Below, one piece after another: positions 8,165 through 16,491 of a stretch of 64,000 nucleotides of DNA (the stretch's first letter is position 1; the number at the start of each line of letters is the position of its first letter). The position numbers and the translations under genes are program-made. The notes beneath the pieces were generated by a model. The model had not been told where the DNA came from. It did not search any database and worked only from the letters and a program-made list of their open reading frames with translations. Source of the stretch: CBDCYH01 sp965224105 (GTDB lineage: Bacteria > Bacteroidota > Rhodothermia > Rhodothermales > JABDKH01); NCBI GenBank assembly GCA_965224105.1, contig CBDCYH010000002.1, positions 806,001-870,000 on the forward strand. Direction: 5' to 3'.

Positions 8165-9042
8165 TAGGAGGCCCGTCTCTCGAGCGGTGTTCTTTCGAGC
8201 GCCGCCCTATGACGTCAATCCAAAGGATTGTAACTGCATGGGCATACAGTTATTGCCACGGACTTTGGCTTGCCCTACCGTGTGTTGCCGTACAACACGT
8301 TGCACCAACTCACGCCACTCCTTGCGGAATTTCGTGATCCGCTTTCGCGGAAAACAGGGTTAGGCACATTGTGCCTGTTCACCATTTTACTGGCGCACCT
8401 TTTCAAAGTGCGGGACAAGCGCCACCATTACATAGACAGTATCGGACCACCCTGTTAGATTTCCGATATCTCTCTATGCTCTTCTCGTTGTTAATCGCCG
8501 ACTCGTAACGACATTAACGTAGCGATAGGAGTTTCCTCCTCGTCGCCAACAGTGGTATGAAGCGCCGCATGCGCGAACGGTTCAAGTTACTGTTCGAGTT
8601 GATTCTCCGAAGCTCGCAACATCGGAGAGGAGCAAAGCTCCAAAGGTGGGCTTACCTCATGAAGCCCAGAGACTCAGTCGCATCAAGGAACAGCCCTTTC
8701 GGGCACGCATCAAGTATAGACGCCCGCGACTCTCCTTGTCAACGCGGCCGATCCACATTGTATGAACAGTCCTATCCACATGAGTAAAGTCTTTGGTAGA
8801 ATGGACTAAAGGTAGCGGCAGAGAGAAGGTGTCGGCGCCCGGAGCCCGCCTCTATTGACGAGCTCCCCCGGCACCACGTAGCGACTGAGTCACGTGCCTA
8901 ATGGACATCCCCAGGCGACATGAGGTGAAACGAAACTACAACGTTCAATTGATTGGTCAAAGGAGTCAATAACGGCTAATGGAGCAGAATGTATGAATAT
9001 TGGCTCCAGACGATTGTACAATAACGGATCTGAATTTCCGAA
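8165..9042. other. 878-bp stretch without a recognisable gene; several small hairpins
   Basis: No reading frame here looks like a protein: the longest are under 80 codons, arginine- and serine-rich, and lack a family pattern. I see no tRNA, tmRNA, RNase P or SRP RNA signature. Simple inverted repeats are frequent on the plus strand: CCGC/GCGG near 8339-8350, AGGCACA/TGTGCCT at 8362-8376, a bulged CGCAC(C)TTT/AAAGTGCG near 8394-8412, and a larger stem at 8828-8875. The stretch lies upstream of the minus-strand glycosyltransferase and beyond the 3' end of the rhomboid gene. It could hold an unannotated structured RNA, a decayed gene or regulatory DNA. Confidence 0.6.
8828..8875. other. two-part stem-loop, possible structured RNA element
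   Basis: GGTGTCGG (8828-8835) pairs with CCGGCACC (8868-8875, one G-U pair), and inside it GGAGC (8841-8845) pairs with GCTCC (8862-8866). The result is an 8-bp outer and 5-bp inner stem with an asymmetric internal loop and a 16-nt terminal loop. No T-run follows on the plus strand. It is the most extended fold I could find in the gap, but I did not compute folding energies. Confidence 0.25.
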
Positions 9043-9654
9043 CTACAATTGCCGTAGCGTCTCAAGGAAAATCGTGATCGACGCGGGCTCTAAAAGCATA
9101 GTGAGCACCAATCCTCCAAGCGCGCCGCCAAGATGCGCTTCGTGCGCGATCCGCCCACCTCCCTGCTTCATCGCATAAATCGATAACCCTACGTACAAAA
9201 GCGCAAAGAGAATTGAAGGAATACCTAACGCAAAGAAAAGGTATACCTTCTCCAGCGGTGCAAACAGACAGAAGGCAAACAAAACGCCACTTATCGCTCC
9301 CGAAGCCCCGACGGATGCATAGGATGCATCGTTCCTTTTTGTGATCATTGTGAGTGCGTCTGCGGCTAACAAGGATCCAAGATATACGATGAGAAATTTC
9401 AGCGGTCCGAGAATAGTTTCAATCCATGGCCCGAAAAAAAACAACGCGATCATGTTGAACGCGAGATGCGCGAGGTTGCCGTGCAAAAACCCGTTGCTCA
9501 TGAGCCGGACATACTCGCGTTCTCTAAGCACGCGATAAGGTTTGAGCGAGTACTGGTCGATTATCCGCTGGTCGACAAGAAGCGCATACAAACTAACGCC
9601 GACATTTAGGATTAAGAGCGCCAGTGTTACCGGCGTCTGCACTAATGCATTCAC
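9043..9654 (-). CDS. rhomboid family intramembrane serine protease
   Basis: This 203-residue polytopic protein has the catalytic serine in [12 protein letters not shown] and the partner histidine in [14 protein letters not shown], preceded by [20 protein letters not shown] with the oxyanion-side His and Asn. About six transmembrane helices can be seen, the standard prokaryotic rhomboid core, with no cytosolic extension. Rhomboids cleave transmembrane substrates within the bilayer; the substrate here is unknown. The GTG start (9652-9654) overlaps the TGA stop of purQ by four bases, so translation is probably coupled to that housekeeping gene. Confidence 0.93.
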   Translation of the reverse strand: MNALVQTPVTLALLILNVGVSLYALLVDQRIIDQYSLKPYRVLREREYVRLMSNGFLHGNLAHLAFNMIALFFFGPWIETILGPLKFLIVYLGSLLAADALTMITKRNDASYASVGASGAISGVLFAFCLFAPLEKVYLFFALGIPSILFALLYVGLSIYAMKQGGGRIAHEAHLGGALGGLVLTMLLEPASITIFLETLRQL

Positions 9655-10364
9655 GCTGTTACCGCCGACAATGCTGTTCGTAGCGATTCGAAAATCGTGC
9701 GTCCGTCTGCGTGCCCCAGTAACTCTTCCACATGGCGTTCGGGGTGTGGCATCATCCCCAACACGTTGCGGGTCTCATTCACTACACCGGCAATATTATT
9801 AACCGAGCCATTGGGGTTGGCTTCAGGCGTTGCGTTTCCGTTTGCGTCGACATATCGGAACACCACTTGTCCTTTTCCTTCAAGCTCTTCCAGGTCTCTG
9901 CCTTCCAGGAAGTAGTTCCCTTCCCCGTGCGCAACGGGAATAGACAACACATCACCCTCGCGAGCAGCTTCGGTGAATGGTGTTTCAGCGTTCTCCACCC
10001 GAACGCGAACGTCCTTGCAGACAAACCGCAGCGAGTTATTCTTGAGAAGGCAACCGGGCAACAGTCCAGCCTCACAAAGCACCTGGAATCCGTTGCACAC
10101 ACCCAGGACCAATCCGCCGTTCGCGGCGAACTCCCTGACGCTCGACATAATGGGTGAGAACCTGGCGATGGCTCCCGACCTGAGGTAATCACCGTAGGAA
10201 AATCCACCTGGAACAATCACCAAGTCCACGTCCCCAACAGAGGAATCCTTATGCCACACCATTCGGCTATTTAATCCCATCACTTTGGATGTCGCGTGGA
10301 GCATGTCATGATCTCCGTTGGAGCCGGGAAATACGACAACTGCTGTGGTCAACTTCGATGGCAT
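9651..10364 (-). CDS. purQ: phosphoribosylformylglycinamidine synthase subunit PurQ (glutaminase)
   Basis: This 237-residue class I glutamine amidotransferase has the nucleophile elbow [19 protein letters not shown] and the His/Glu pair in [11 protein letters not shown]. It starts with [16 protein letters not shown] and has [15 protein letters not shown], both typical of small PurQ. PurQ releases ammonia from glutamine and hands it to PurL in the fourth step of IMP synthesis (FGAR to FGAM). No purL or purS is in the window. The rhomboid protease gene overlaps its end. Nothing unusual in the sequence. Confidence 0.96.
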   Translation of the reverse strand: MPSKLTTAVVVFPGSNGDHDMLHATSKVMGLNSRMVWHKDSSVGDVDLVIVPGGFSYGDYLRSGAIARFSPIMSSVREFAANGGLVLGVCNGFQVLCEAGLLPGCLLKNNSLRFVCKDVRVRVENAETPFTEAAREGDVLSIPVAHGEGNYFLEGRDLEELEGKGQVVFRYVDANGNATPEANPNGSVNNIAGVVNETRNVLGMMPHPERHVEELLGHADGRTIFESLRTALSAVTA

Positions 10365-10446
10365 TTAGTGCAAGTCTTTGGCTTGGTGTAAACTTGGGCT
10401 TGCGAGCAATTTACCCGATGCCGTCGATATGGCAAACAGGAGCTGT

Positions 10447-11064
10447 CTAATTCAACGAATCTCGTTGTGCTACGATATCCAACGTCACCCTCACCTTACG
10501 CCCAATCAGTTTGCCAGACGCTCCTCCGGTAACCCCAAAATCACGCCGGTTAATCGTCGTGGTGCCGCTTAGTCTGAGGACGCCATCCTGGCGGTCCTGA
10601 TCGGTGGACAAATTCGATGCATCGATAGAGATGGGCAGCTCAACCCCCTTTATCGAAAGTTTCCCAGGTACCAAGAAGGCAGCCGAGGTCAAAACGGCAT
10701 CAGCATCAGACTGGAAGGTTATCGATTGCCATTGTTCTACTTCAAGAAAATCATCAGACAATAGATGTCTATCCCTTTTGCCGATACCGGTATCAATGCT
10801 TGCTACGTCGACCTCGGCCGTGGCAGCTATCGTCATAGAGTTGTCGACAATGACCGTTCCTGTCACGTTACTGAAAGAACCGCGGACCCTGTTCAATCCG
10901 AGGTGCCGAACGCTGAATCTGATCTCGGACTGCTCGCCAAGAATCACATACCGGCCCGGCGCACTGGTTGAGGTTGCGAGCGCACTTTCGAGACCCGGTG
11001 AAGACAAAGTAGCTCCGGGGATGATCAGGAGTAGCGATGCCATTAGAACTTGCCAGATGTTCAC
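10447..11064 (-). CDS. yceI: YceI family periplasmic protein (lipocalin-like lipid-binding)
   Basis: This 205-residue secreted protein starts with a signal peptide (MNIWQVLMASLLLIIPGATL, then SSPG). The YceI beta-barrel follows: SEIRFSVRHLGLNRVRGSFSN, TAEVDVASIDTGIGKRDRHL, SDDFLEVEQWQSITFQSD, LSIKGVELPISI and TTTINRRDFGV. YceI proteins bind long isoprenoid lipids such as quinones or polyprenols in the periplasm. Expression with respiration or stress genes is common, and here the gene is divergent from the Bat operon (about 100 bp between starts), so shared control is possible. An ordinary complete member of the family. Confidence 0.93.
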   Translation of the reverse strand: MNIWQVLMASLLLIIPGATLSSPGLESALATSTSAPGRYVILGEQSEIRFSVRHLGLNRVRGSFSNVTGTVIVDNSMTIAATAEVDVASIDTGIGKRDRHLLSDDFLEVEQWQSITFQSDADAVLTSAAFLVPGKLSIKGVELPISIDASNLSTDQDRQDGVLRLSGTTTINRRDFGVTGGASGKLIGRKVRVTLDIVAQRDSLN

Positions 11065-11163
11065 TTATTCGGGAACGATTTGGGGGTAAGTTTATCGAAC
11101 AAACGGCCATCTTGAGTCGACCAATGACTTGCTCGGAGATTGGCTGACACGCTCGCAGAGAAA

Positions 11164-12039
11164 ATGATCCCCAAAGAACTATTTGCAAAAATCAGACAGA
11201 TCGAGATCCGAACAAAGGGCCTCGTGAATGAGGTCTTTGGGGGCGAGTATCACTCTGCGTTTAAAGGTCAGGGGATCGAGTTTTCTGAAGTGCGTCCGTA
11301 CCAAATAGGCGACGATATTCGGAGTATCGACTGGAACGTGTCGGCCCGTATGGGTGAAACTTACGTCAAGCTGTTCGAGGAAGAACGTGAGCAGACGGTT
11401 ATCCTGGCTGTCGACGTCTCGGGCTCTGGTGATTTCGGCACACATTCCAAATTCAAACGCGAAATTGCCGCTGAGATTTGCGCCATCATTGCGTTTAGCG
11501 CAATCAGAAACGGAGACAAGGTTGGCGTTTTACTATTCTCTGACGAGGTGGAGTTGTTTGTGCCGCCAAAGAAAGGCAAACGTCATGTGTTGAGGATCAT
11601 CAGGGATATCTTTGCTTTCGAAAATGTGTCTCGCGGAACGAATATCGGCATTGCTATCAATCACCTTCTGAGAGTGCTCCACCGTCGAGCGATCATTCTG
11701 TTGATTAGTGATTTTATCGATACCACATTCGAGAAACCTGTCAAGGCGCTGGGTCGGAAACACGATACTATCGCCGTGCACATGATTGACCCGCGGGAGG
11801 AGTCTCTTCCTGCAATTGGATTGGTAGAGCTAACAGACAATGAAACGGGAGAGTCGATCGTTGTAGACACGGGGTCACAGAAGGTGCGAGATGCGATCGT
11901 CGAGAGTGCAGAGGCATCGATAAACTCGACACGGGAAATCCTGAAGAAAGCATCCATCGACAGAATCCCAATTCGAACGGATGATAGTTACATAGACCCG
12001 CTTATTGCATTCTTCAAGGCGCGGACACGAGCGAGATAA
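11164..12039 (+). CDS. DUF58 domain protein, first gene of the Bat operon
   Basis: This soluble protein of 291 residues is the DUF58 component found with MoxR ATPases and Bat proteins. It shows IEIRTKGLVNEVFGGEYHSA and VRPYQIGDDIRSIDWNVSAR, the core DUF58 signature, and then a degenerate von Willebrand A-like part (TVILAVDVSGSGDFG). I chose ATG 11164, which gives the usual family N-terminus; the longer frame from TTG 11140 adds eight residues. DUF58/MoxR pairs are thought to act as chaperone systems for metal or cofactor loading. Unusually, no moxR gene precedes it: the upstream neighbour is divergent yceI. A TAAGTTTA element at 11087-11094 resembles a Bacteroidota -7 box. Confidence 0.9.
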   Translation: MIPKELFAKIRQIEIRTKGLVNEVFGGEYHSAFKGQGIEFSEVRPYQIGDDIRSIDWNVSARMGETYVKLFEEEREQTVILAVDVSGSGDFGTHSKFKREIAAEICAIIAFSAIRNGDKVGVLLFSDEVELFVPPKKGKRHVLRIIRDIFAFENVSRGTNIGIAINHLLRVLHRRAIILLISDFIDTTFEKPVKALGRKHDTIAVHMIDPREESLPAIGLVELTDNETGESIVVDTGSQKVRDAIVESAEASINSTREILKKASIDRIPIRTDDSYIDPLIAFFKARTRAR

Positions 12040-12040
12040 C

Positions 12041-13087
12041 ATGGCTTGCAATCGAAAGATTTGTCTATCAGTCTTCGCATTTATGCTGGCGACGCAAACG
12101 CCCGTCGCGGCCCAGGAGATCAGGGCGTACGTCGACGCCGACAGCATCACGGTTGGTGACCAGTTTGGACTCGTTGTAGTCGCACCGCATGCTCCTGACG
12201 CCAGCATAGAGTTCCCCTCGTTTTCGGACGAGGAAATCGATAAGGGTGTCATGATCGGTGACCTTCAGATTCTTGGTGCCTCGCCACCTGGAAAAATCTT
12301 ACAGGGTGTGGGCTCCTCATTTCCTGTCGCGGATACCATTACGTACCTGGCCACAACCTTTGCAATTGACACGGCGCACGTTGCGCCGATCTCGGTCGGC
12401 ATCCGAACGGGAGGCCGTTCTGAAACAGCACAGAGCGCTCCGTTTGTTCTGACGATACAGAGCGTATTGACGGGTGACGAGCAAGACGTTAGAGACATTA
12501 CTCCGCTCGCTAGTTTTCCCGTGTTCCTTTTGCCGTGGATTGCAGCTCTTGCCGCAGCAGTTGCAGCGTTCTTTTTAGGAAGATACCTTTATCGGAGGCG
12601 ACCACAGCCAGTAGAGGAACCACCAACGCCGGAACCGATCGTTGAACCGGTATTCGTGTCACCCATCAAAGAAGCAAATGCACGCCTGGCCAAACTCGAA
12701 GACCATCCTGTAGGATCGTACGACGAGAAAAAGGATTTCTTTGTTGAATTATCCGACATCGTTCGCACCTATTTCTCCAGACGCATTGACGTGCCTGCTC
12801 TGGAGACTACAAGCGCTGAGCTCCTTCGATTGTTGACAGACTCGCGACAAAATTTTTCTCCCGAATTGCTAGGCGACCTGCGAGAAATTCTGGCTGTTGC
12901 AGATTTAACAAAATTCGCCAAGCATCAGCCGCGCGGCGAACAATGTCTTGCTTTGTTGGGTGAGACACGCGTCTACCTAATGCGCGTCGAGCACAGTTTG
13001 ACAGAGCGCGCGAGACCCAGTAGCCAGGCTGTGACTCCCGAACCTGCGATTGCTGATGGACAACCTGCTGGAGATGATGGAAGTTAG
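12041..13087 (+). CDS. DUF4381-like membrane protein of the Bat operon
   Basis: This 348-residue protein has a signal peptide (ICLSVFAFMLATQTPVAAQ), a periplasmic beta-rich N-terminal domain resembling the start of BatD (AYVDADSITVGDQFGLVVV), one transmembrane helix (PWIAALAAAVAAFFLGRYLY), a proline-rich linker, and a cytoplasmic helical domain with FVELSDIVRTYFSRRIDVPA and LREILAVADLTKFAKHQP. That layout is typical of DUF4381-type partners in MoxR/Bat loci. ATG 12041 sits just behind the DUF58 stop and gives a clean signal peptide; the longer frame from 12005 would overlap DUF58. The role is probably assembly or anchoring of the Bat complex, by context. Confidence 0.8.
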   Translation: MACNRKICLSVFAFMLATQTPVAAQEIRAYVDADSITVGDQFGLVVVAPHAPDASIEFPSFSDEEIDKGVMIGDLQILGASPPGKILQGVGSSFPVADTITYLATTFAIDTAHVAPISVGIRTGGRSETAQSAPFVLTIQSVLTGDEQDVRDITPLASFPVFLLPWIAALAAAVAAFFLGRYLYRRRPQPVEEPPTPEPIVEPVFVSPIKEANARLAKLEDHPVGSYDEKKDFFVELSDIVRTYFSRRIDVPALETTSAELLRLLTDSRQNFSPELLGDLREILAVADLTKFAKHQPRGEQCLALLGETRVYLMRVEHSLTERARPSSQAVTPEPAIADGQPAGDDGS

Positions 13088-13823
13088 AGACCAATTTGAT
13101 ACCGTTGCAAAACTCTGTGCCCAGGCCCAAAGCATTGCTGCGTTGACCGGTGCGGGAGTGTCGGCCGAAAGCGGATTGAAAACATTCCGTGATCCGGATG
13201 GGCTATGGCAAAAGTTCAGCCCGCAGGAGCTCGCCAACGTACGAGCGTTCCTGTCAAATCCAGACCTCGTGCAGTCCTGGTATCGGTCGCGTAAACGAGC
13301 AGCGCTTGAGGCTGTGCCAAATGCAGGACACGTCGCCCTTGCACAGCTTGGTGAAAGAACAGCATCGTTTGCGCTGATTACCCAGAACGTGGACAACCTG
13401 CACACCAGGGCTGGCAGTGCGAACGTTCTCGAGTTGCACGGAAATCTCTTACGAAACTACTGTATCGACTGCCTGACTCCGGCCTCGATCGCCGTCGACT
13501 CGGTAGAGCTCCAAAAGTGCGACACATGTGGTGGACTTATTCGGCCTGATGTAGTCTGGTTTGGGGAACAGTTGCCGACGCAGATTCTCGAAAAAGCACA
13601 CGAGGCAGCCGTTAGGTCAAACGTATTTTTTTCGATTGGGACAAGCGCGGAAGTTTATCCTGCCGCTGATCTACCGATTGCCGCAAAGACCAGCGGGGCT
13701 GTATTGGTGGAAGTAAACACCGCTACTACAGCACTTACTCGTCATGCCGACTTCGTTTTTACGGGGCCATCCGGGGAAATTCTGCCGCAGTTGGTGGACA
13801 GATTAGTTGGGGTTGCGCAATGA
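13056..13823 (+). CDS. cobB: Sir2-family NAD-dependent protein deacylase (SIRT5/CobB class)
   Basis: This is a sirtuin of about 255 residues: IAALTGAGVSAESGLKTFRD binds NAD, ALITQNVDNLHTRAG and NVLELHGNLLRN hold the catalytic Gln/Asn/Asp and His, and two CxxC pairs (NYCIDC and KCDTC) form the zinc site. SWYRSRKRA contains the Tyr-x-x-Arg pair that marks class III sirtuins, which prefer succinyl or malonyl lysines. Start candidates are ATG 13056, 13074 and 13077; all overlap the previous gene. Its stop overlaps the batA start as ATGA. A sirtuin placed inside a Bat operon is unusual in my experience and suggests post-translational control of, or by, this system. Confidence 0.92.
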   Translation: MDNLLEMMEVRDQFDTVAKLCAQAQSIAALTGAGVSAESGLKTFRDPDGLWQKFSPQELANVRAFLSNPDLVQSWYRSRKRAALEAVPNAGHVALAQLGERTASFALITQNVDNLHTRAGSANVLELHGNLLRNYCIDCLTPASIAVDSVELQKCDTCGGLIRPDVVWFGEQLPTQILEKAHEAAVRSNVFFSIGTSAEVYPAADLPIAAKTSGAVLVEVNTATTALTRHADFVFTGPSGEILPQLVDRLVGVAQ

Positions 13824-14809
13824 ATCTGGAGTTTGCTCAACCCCTGTGGTTTCTCGCCTTAGCGGCATTACCGGTCTACTGGCTGATCAGCGGGTTGCGA
13901 AGGAAGAATAGAACCGGTATGCGATATAGTAGCATCGACTCATCGAAGCAGGCACCGCGGACTATCTGGACCCGTCTCCGATGGCTACCGACAGTACTCC
14001 GGTCCGCCGTGTGGATTTTGGCAGTGGCAGCACTCGCTCGTCCGCAAACAAGCAATACCGTTGTCGAGCGTTTTGCAGAGGGCGTCGACATAATGATGGT
14101 GCTGGACACATCCACTTCTATGCGTGCTCAGGATTTCCGACCGAATCGCTTCGTCGCAGCCAAAGAGGTAGGCACAGAATTCATTCAAGGCCGCACCTCA
14201 GACCGGGTCGGCCTCATCGTCTTCGCCGCGAAGGCGTTTACGCAAACTCCGCTGACCCTGGATTACGGTTTCCTCACAACCATGCTGAACGAAGTTGAGG
14301 TAGGTATTATTGAAGACGGCACAGCTATCGGCACTGCTCTCGCGATGGGAGTGAACAGGTTGAAAGAAACGGATGCAAAGAGCAAGGTGGTGATCCTGTT
14401 AACTGATGGTCAAAACAATCGCGGTGAAATAGATCCGGTAACTGCCGCAGATGTTGCAGCGACGCTTGGCGTGCGCGTTTATACTATTGGCGTCGGTACG
14501 CGTGGCGAGGCGCCCGTGATCGTCGATCATCCGTTTGCCGGTCAACAACGTGTAATGATGAAAGTGGAAATTGATGAAGACATGTTGCGATCGGTCGCCC
14601 AGAAAACTGGTGGAAAGTATTTTCGCGCAACAAACAAAGAAGCGCTGAAAACCATCTATCAGGAAATTGGTGATCTGGAAAAGACGAAAATCGAGGAACG
14701 CTCCTACACGGATTATGCTGAGAGGTACCATTATTTCCTGTGGCCGGCGCTGCTACTACTGATGTTTGAGTTACTACTTTCCTCTACGCGGCTGAGGAGG
14801 ATTCCATAA
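13820..14809 (+). CDS. batA: BatA, von Willebrand factor A membrane protein
   Basis: This 329-residue protein has an N-terminal transmembrane helix (PLWFLALAALPVYWLISGL), a second one near residue 60, a VWA domain with the intact metal-ion-dependent adhesion site (MMVLDTSTSMRAQD, IVFAAKAFTQTPLT, VVILLTDGQNNRG), and a C-terminal helix (YFLWPALLLLMFELLLSS). BatA and BatB are membrane-anchored with the VWA domain exposed to the periplasm and act with BatC-E in oxygen or oxidative stress tolerance. The start overlaps the sirtuin stop by four bases, and the stop overlaps the batB ATG by one base. Confidence 0.94.
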   Translation: MNLEFAQPLWFLALAALPVYWLISGLRRKNRTGMRYSSIDSSKQAPRTIWTRLRWLPTVLRSAVWILAVAALARPQTSNTVVERFAEGVDIMMVLDTSTSMRAQDFRPNRFVAAKEVGTEFIQGRTSDRVGLIVFAAKAFTQTPLTLDYGFLTTMLNEVEVGIIEDGTAIGTALAMGVNRLKETDAKSKVVILLTDGQNNRGEIDPVTAADVAATLGVRVYTIGVGTRGEAPVIVDHPFAGQQRVMMKVEIDEDMLRSVAQKTGGKYFRATNKEALKTIYQEIGDLEKTKIEERSYTDYAERYHYFLWPALLLLMFELLLSSTRLRRIP

Positions 14810-15822
14810 TGGGCTGGCTGCATCCAACATATTTTCTTGCTATTGTTTGTGTTCCTGTGGCACTGCTTCTGTTTGCGTGGTCTGCGTACCGGCGATCTAG
14901 TGCATACTCAAAGATTGGCAATGCTGAGCTAGTCGATAGACTCACGGAAGGCGTGAGCAAACGTCGTCGTCGATGGAAGGCAGCGTTCGCTGTTCTGTCG
15001 ATTGCGATGATGGCGATCGCACTGGCCGGGCCACGGTTTGGATCAAAAACAAAAGAAGTGAAGCGCGAGGGCGTTGATCTGGTAATCGCCCTGGATGTTT
15101 CGTTGTCGATGAAGGCAGAAGACGTTGCTCCGAATCGGCTTGAGCGCTCGAAGCAGGAGATAAAGAAATTGCTCCGCCAGCTGTCTGGCGACCGTGTTGC
15201 ATTGGTACTCTTTTCTGGAGACGCTTTTATACAGTGCCCACTTACGACCGACTACAGCGCCGTGCGGCTTTTTCTTGATGCCTCCGATCCAACGCAAATA
15301 CCTACACCCGGGACAAATTTTGAGGCTGCGATAGACATGGCCAAGCGTGCCTTCGCAACCAAGAGTGATGATATCGAACAGCGAACAAAAGCAATGTTGA
15401 TAATCTCTGACGGAGAGAATCACATTGGAAACGTACAGGAATTGCTGAGCGACGCCAACGATAACGGCTTTGTCATGTACGCCGCCGGGGTTGGCGAAAC
15501 GCAGGGCGTGCCCATCCCGGTGAATGCCAACAGGGACAACCCAGTGTACAAGAAAGACCGCCGAAACAACATTGTGCTGACACGCCTCGAGGAGGCTGGC
15601 CTAAAAGAACTGGCAGCGAATGGAGCTTACTTTAGGGTTACCCGCACCTCGAGCTCGTTGAATAAAATAAAGACCGCCCTTGATCGTTTGGACAAAACCG
15701 AGTTTGGAACAGAAGAGTTTGAGGAGTACGACGAAAAGTATCAATGGCCGTTGGCGCTGGGACTGGTTTTTCTGCTGGCAGACGCATTGATCTCGGATCG
15801 AAAGAAAATTTCCAGGTCGTGA
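14809..15822 (+). CDS. batB: BatB, von Willebrand factor A membrane protein
   Basis: This 337-residue paralogue of BatA has the same layout: two N-terminal membrane helices, a VWA domain with the full metal site (LVIALDVSLSMKAED, LVLFSGDAFIQCPLT, AMLIISDGENHIGN), and a C-terminal helix (YQWPLALGLVFLLADALI). The insert PIPVNANRDNPVYKKDRRNN, carrying GVPIPV, is typical of BatB. It begins one base inside the batA stop and ends inside the GTG start of the next gene, so the operon is translated as a coupled chain. Confidence 0.94.
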   Translation: MGWLHPTYFLAIVCVPVALLLFAWSAYRRSSAYSKIGNAELVDRLTEGVSKRRRRWKAAFAVLSIAMMAIALAGPRFGSKTKEVKREGVDLVIALDVSLSMKAEDVAPNRLERSKQEIKKLLRQLSGDRVALVLFSGDAFIQCPLTTDYSAVRLFLDASDPTQIPTPGTNFEAAIDMAKRAFATKSDDIEQRTKAMLIISDGENHIGNVQELLSDANDNGFVMYAAGVGETQGVPIPVNANRDNPVYKKDRRNNIVLTRLEEAGLKELAANGAYFRVTRTSSSLNKIKTALDRLDKTEFGTEEFEEYDEKYQWPLALGLVFLLADALISDRKKISRS

Positions 15823-16490
15823 ATCGCCTGTGGGCACATATCGTACTCGCGGTAATGCTGTTGGTAATGATGGGCTGTACGGACACTCGATCCGCGCGTG
15901 AGGGAAACCGCAATTACCAAAATAGTGAGTTTGCCGAGGCCGAGACCGCCTTCACCGAAGCCTCCGACGCGTTAAACTCTGATCCCGAAAATGGCGATAA
16001 AGCACTAATGAGAGCAGATGTTCTTAACAACCGCGCGGCAGCCAGGTACCGGCAGGCCAAGTTTAGCGAGGCGCAGGACGATTGGTTGGAGTCTGTACGG
16101 AGTTCCACAGAGGACATCGACAGGATTAGCCGGGCGCTGTACAATGCCGGGACTAACGCCTATCGCATGGACGACAAGAATCTTGCCCTGGAGTATCTCC
16201 GTCGCGCGTTGCTAGTGAACCCGTCGCTGGCGGACGCGAAGATCAACTACGAGTTCATAGCAAGGCAATTGCAAAACGAGGAAGGCGAGAATGGTGGCGG
16301 CGGCAAACCACCTGAGCCATCCGACTATGCCAGGCAATTGAAAGAACAGGCAGACGCACTCGTTGAACAGCAGCTTTACAGAGAGGCGTTCGACCTGCTG
16401 CGAAACGGCCTCGAGGTTGATCCAACCGTCGCGGCCTATCAAGATTTCATGGCCAGAGACAGCGTGGTGTCAAATATTCACGGTCAGTAA
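15819..16490 (+). CDS. TPR lipoprotein in the BatC position (first of two)
   Basis: From GTG 15819 (overlapping the batB stop as GTGA) the product is 223 residues. It has a lipoprotein signal ending in MLLVMMGC, the cysteine being the likely lipidation site. TPR-like helices follow: GNRNYQNSEFAEAETAFTEA, VLNNRAAARYRQAKFSEAQD and YNAGTNAYRMDDKNLALEYL. After a short Gly-rich linker (EGENGGGGKPPEPSDY) comes another repeat (LKEQADALVEQQLYREAFDL). BatC proteins are periplasmic TPR proteins thought to form scaffolds with BatB. Here the BatC position holds two genes; this first one carries the lipid anchor. Confidence 0.8.
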   Translation: MNRLWAHIVLAVMLLVMMGCTDTRSAREGNRNYQNSEFAEAETAFTEASDALNSDPENGDKALMRADVLNNRAAARYRQAKFSEAQDDWLESVRSSTEDIDRISRALYNAGTNAYRMDDKNLALEYLRRALLVNPSLADAKINYEFIARQLQNEEGENGGGGKPPEPSDYARQLKEQADALVEQQLYREAFDLLRNGLEVDPTVAAYQDFMARDSVVSNIHGQ

Positions 16491-16491
16491 A

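Noticed and set aside
8557..8787. 76-codon plus-strand frame in the long gap
   Set aside because: Arg/Ser-rich composition, no ribosome binding site and no family pattern; it looks like a chance open frame in non-coding DNA.
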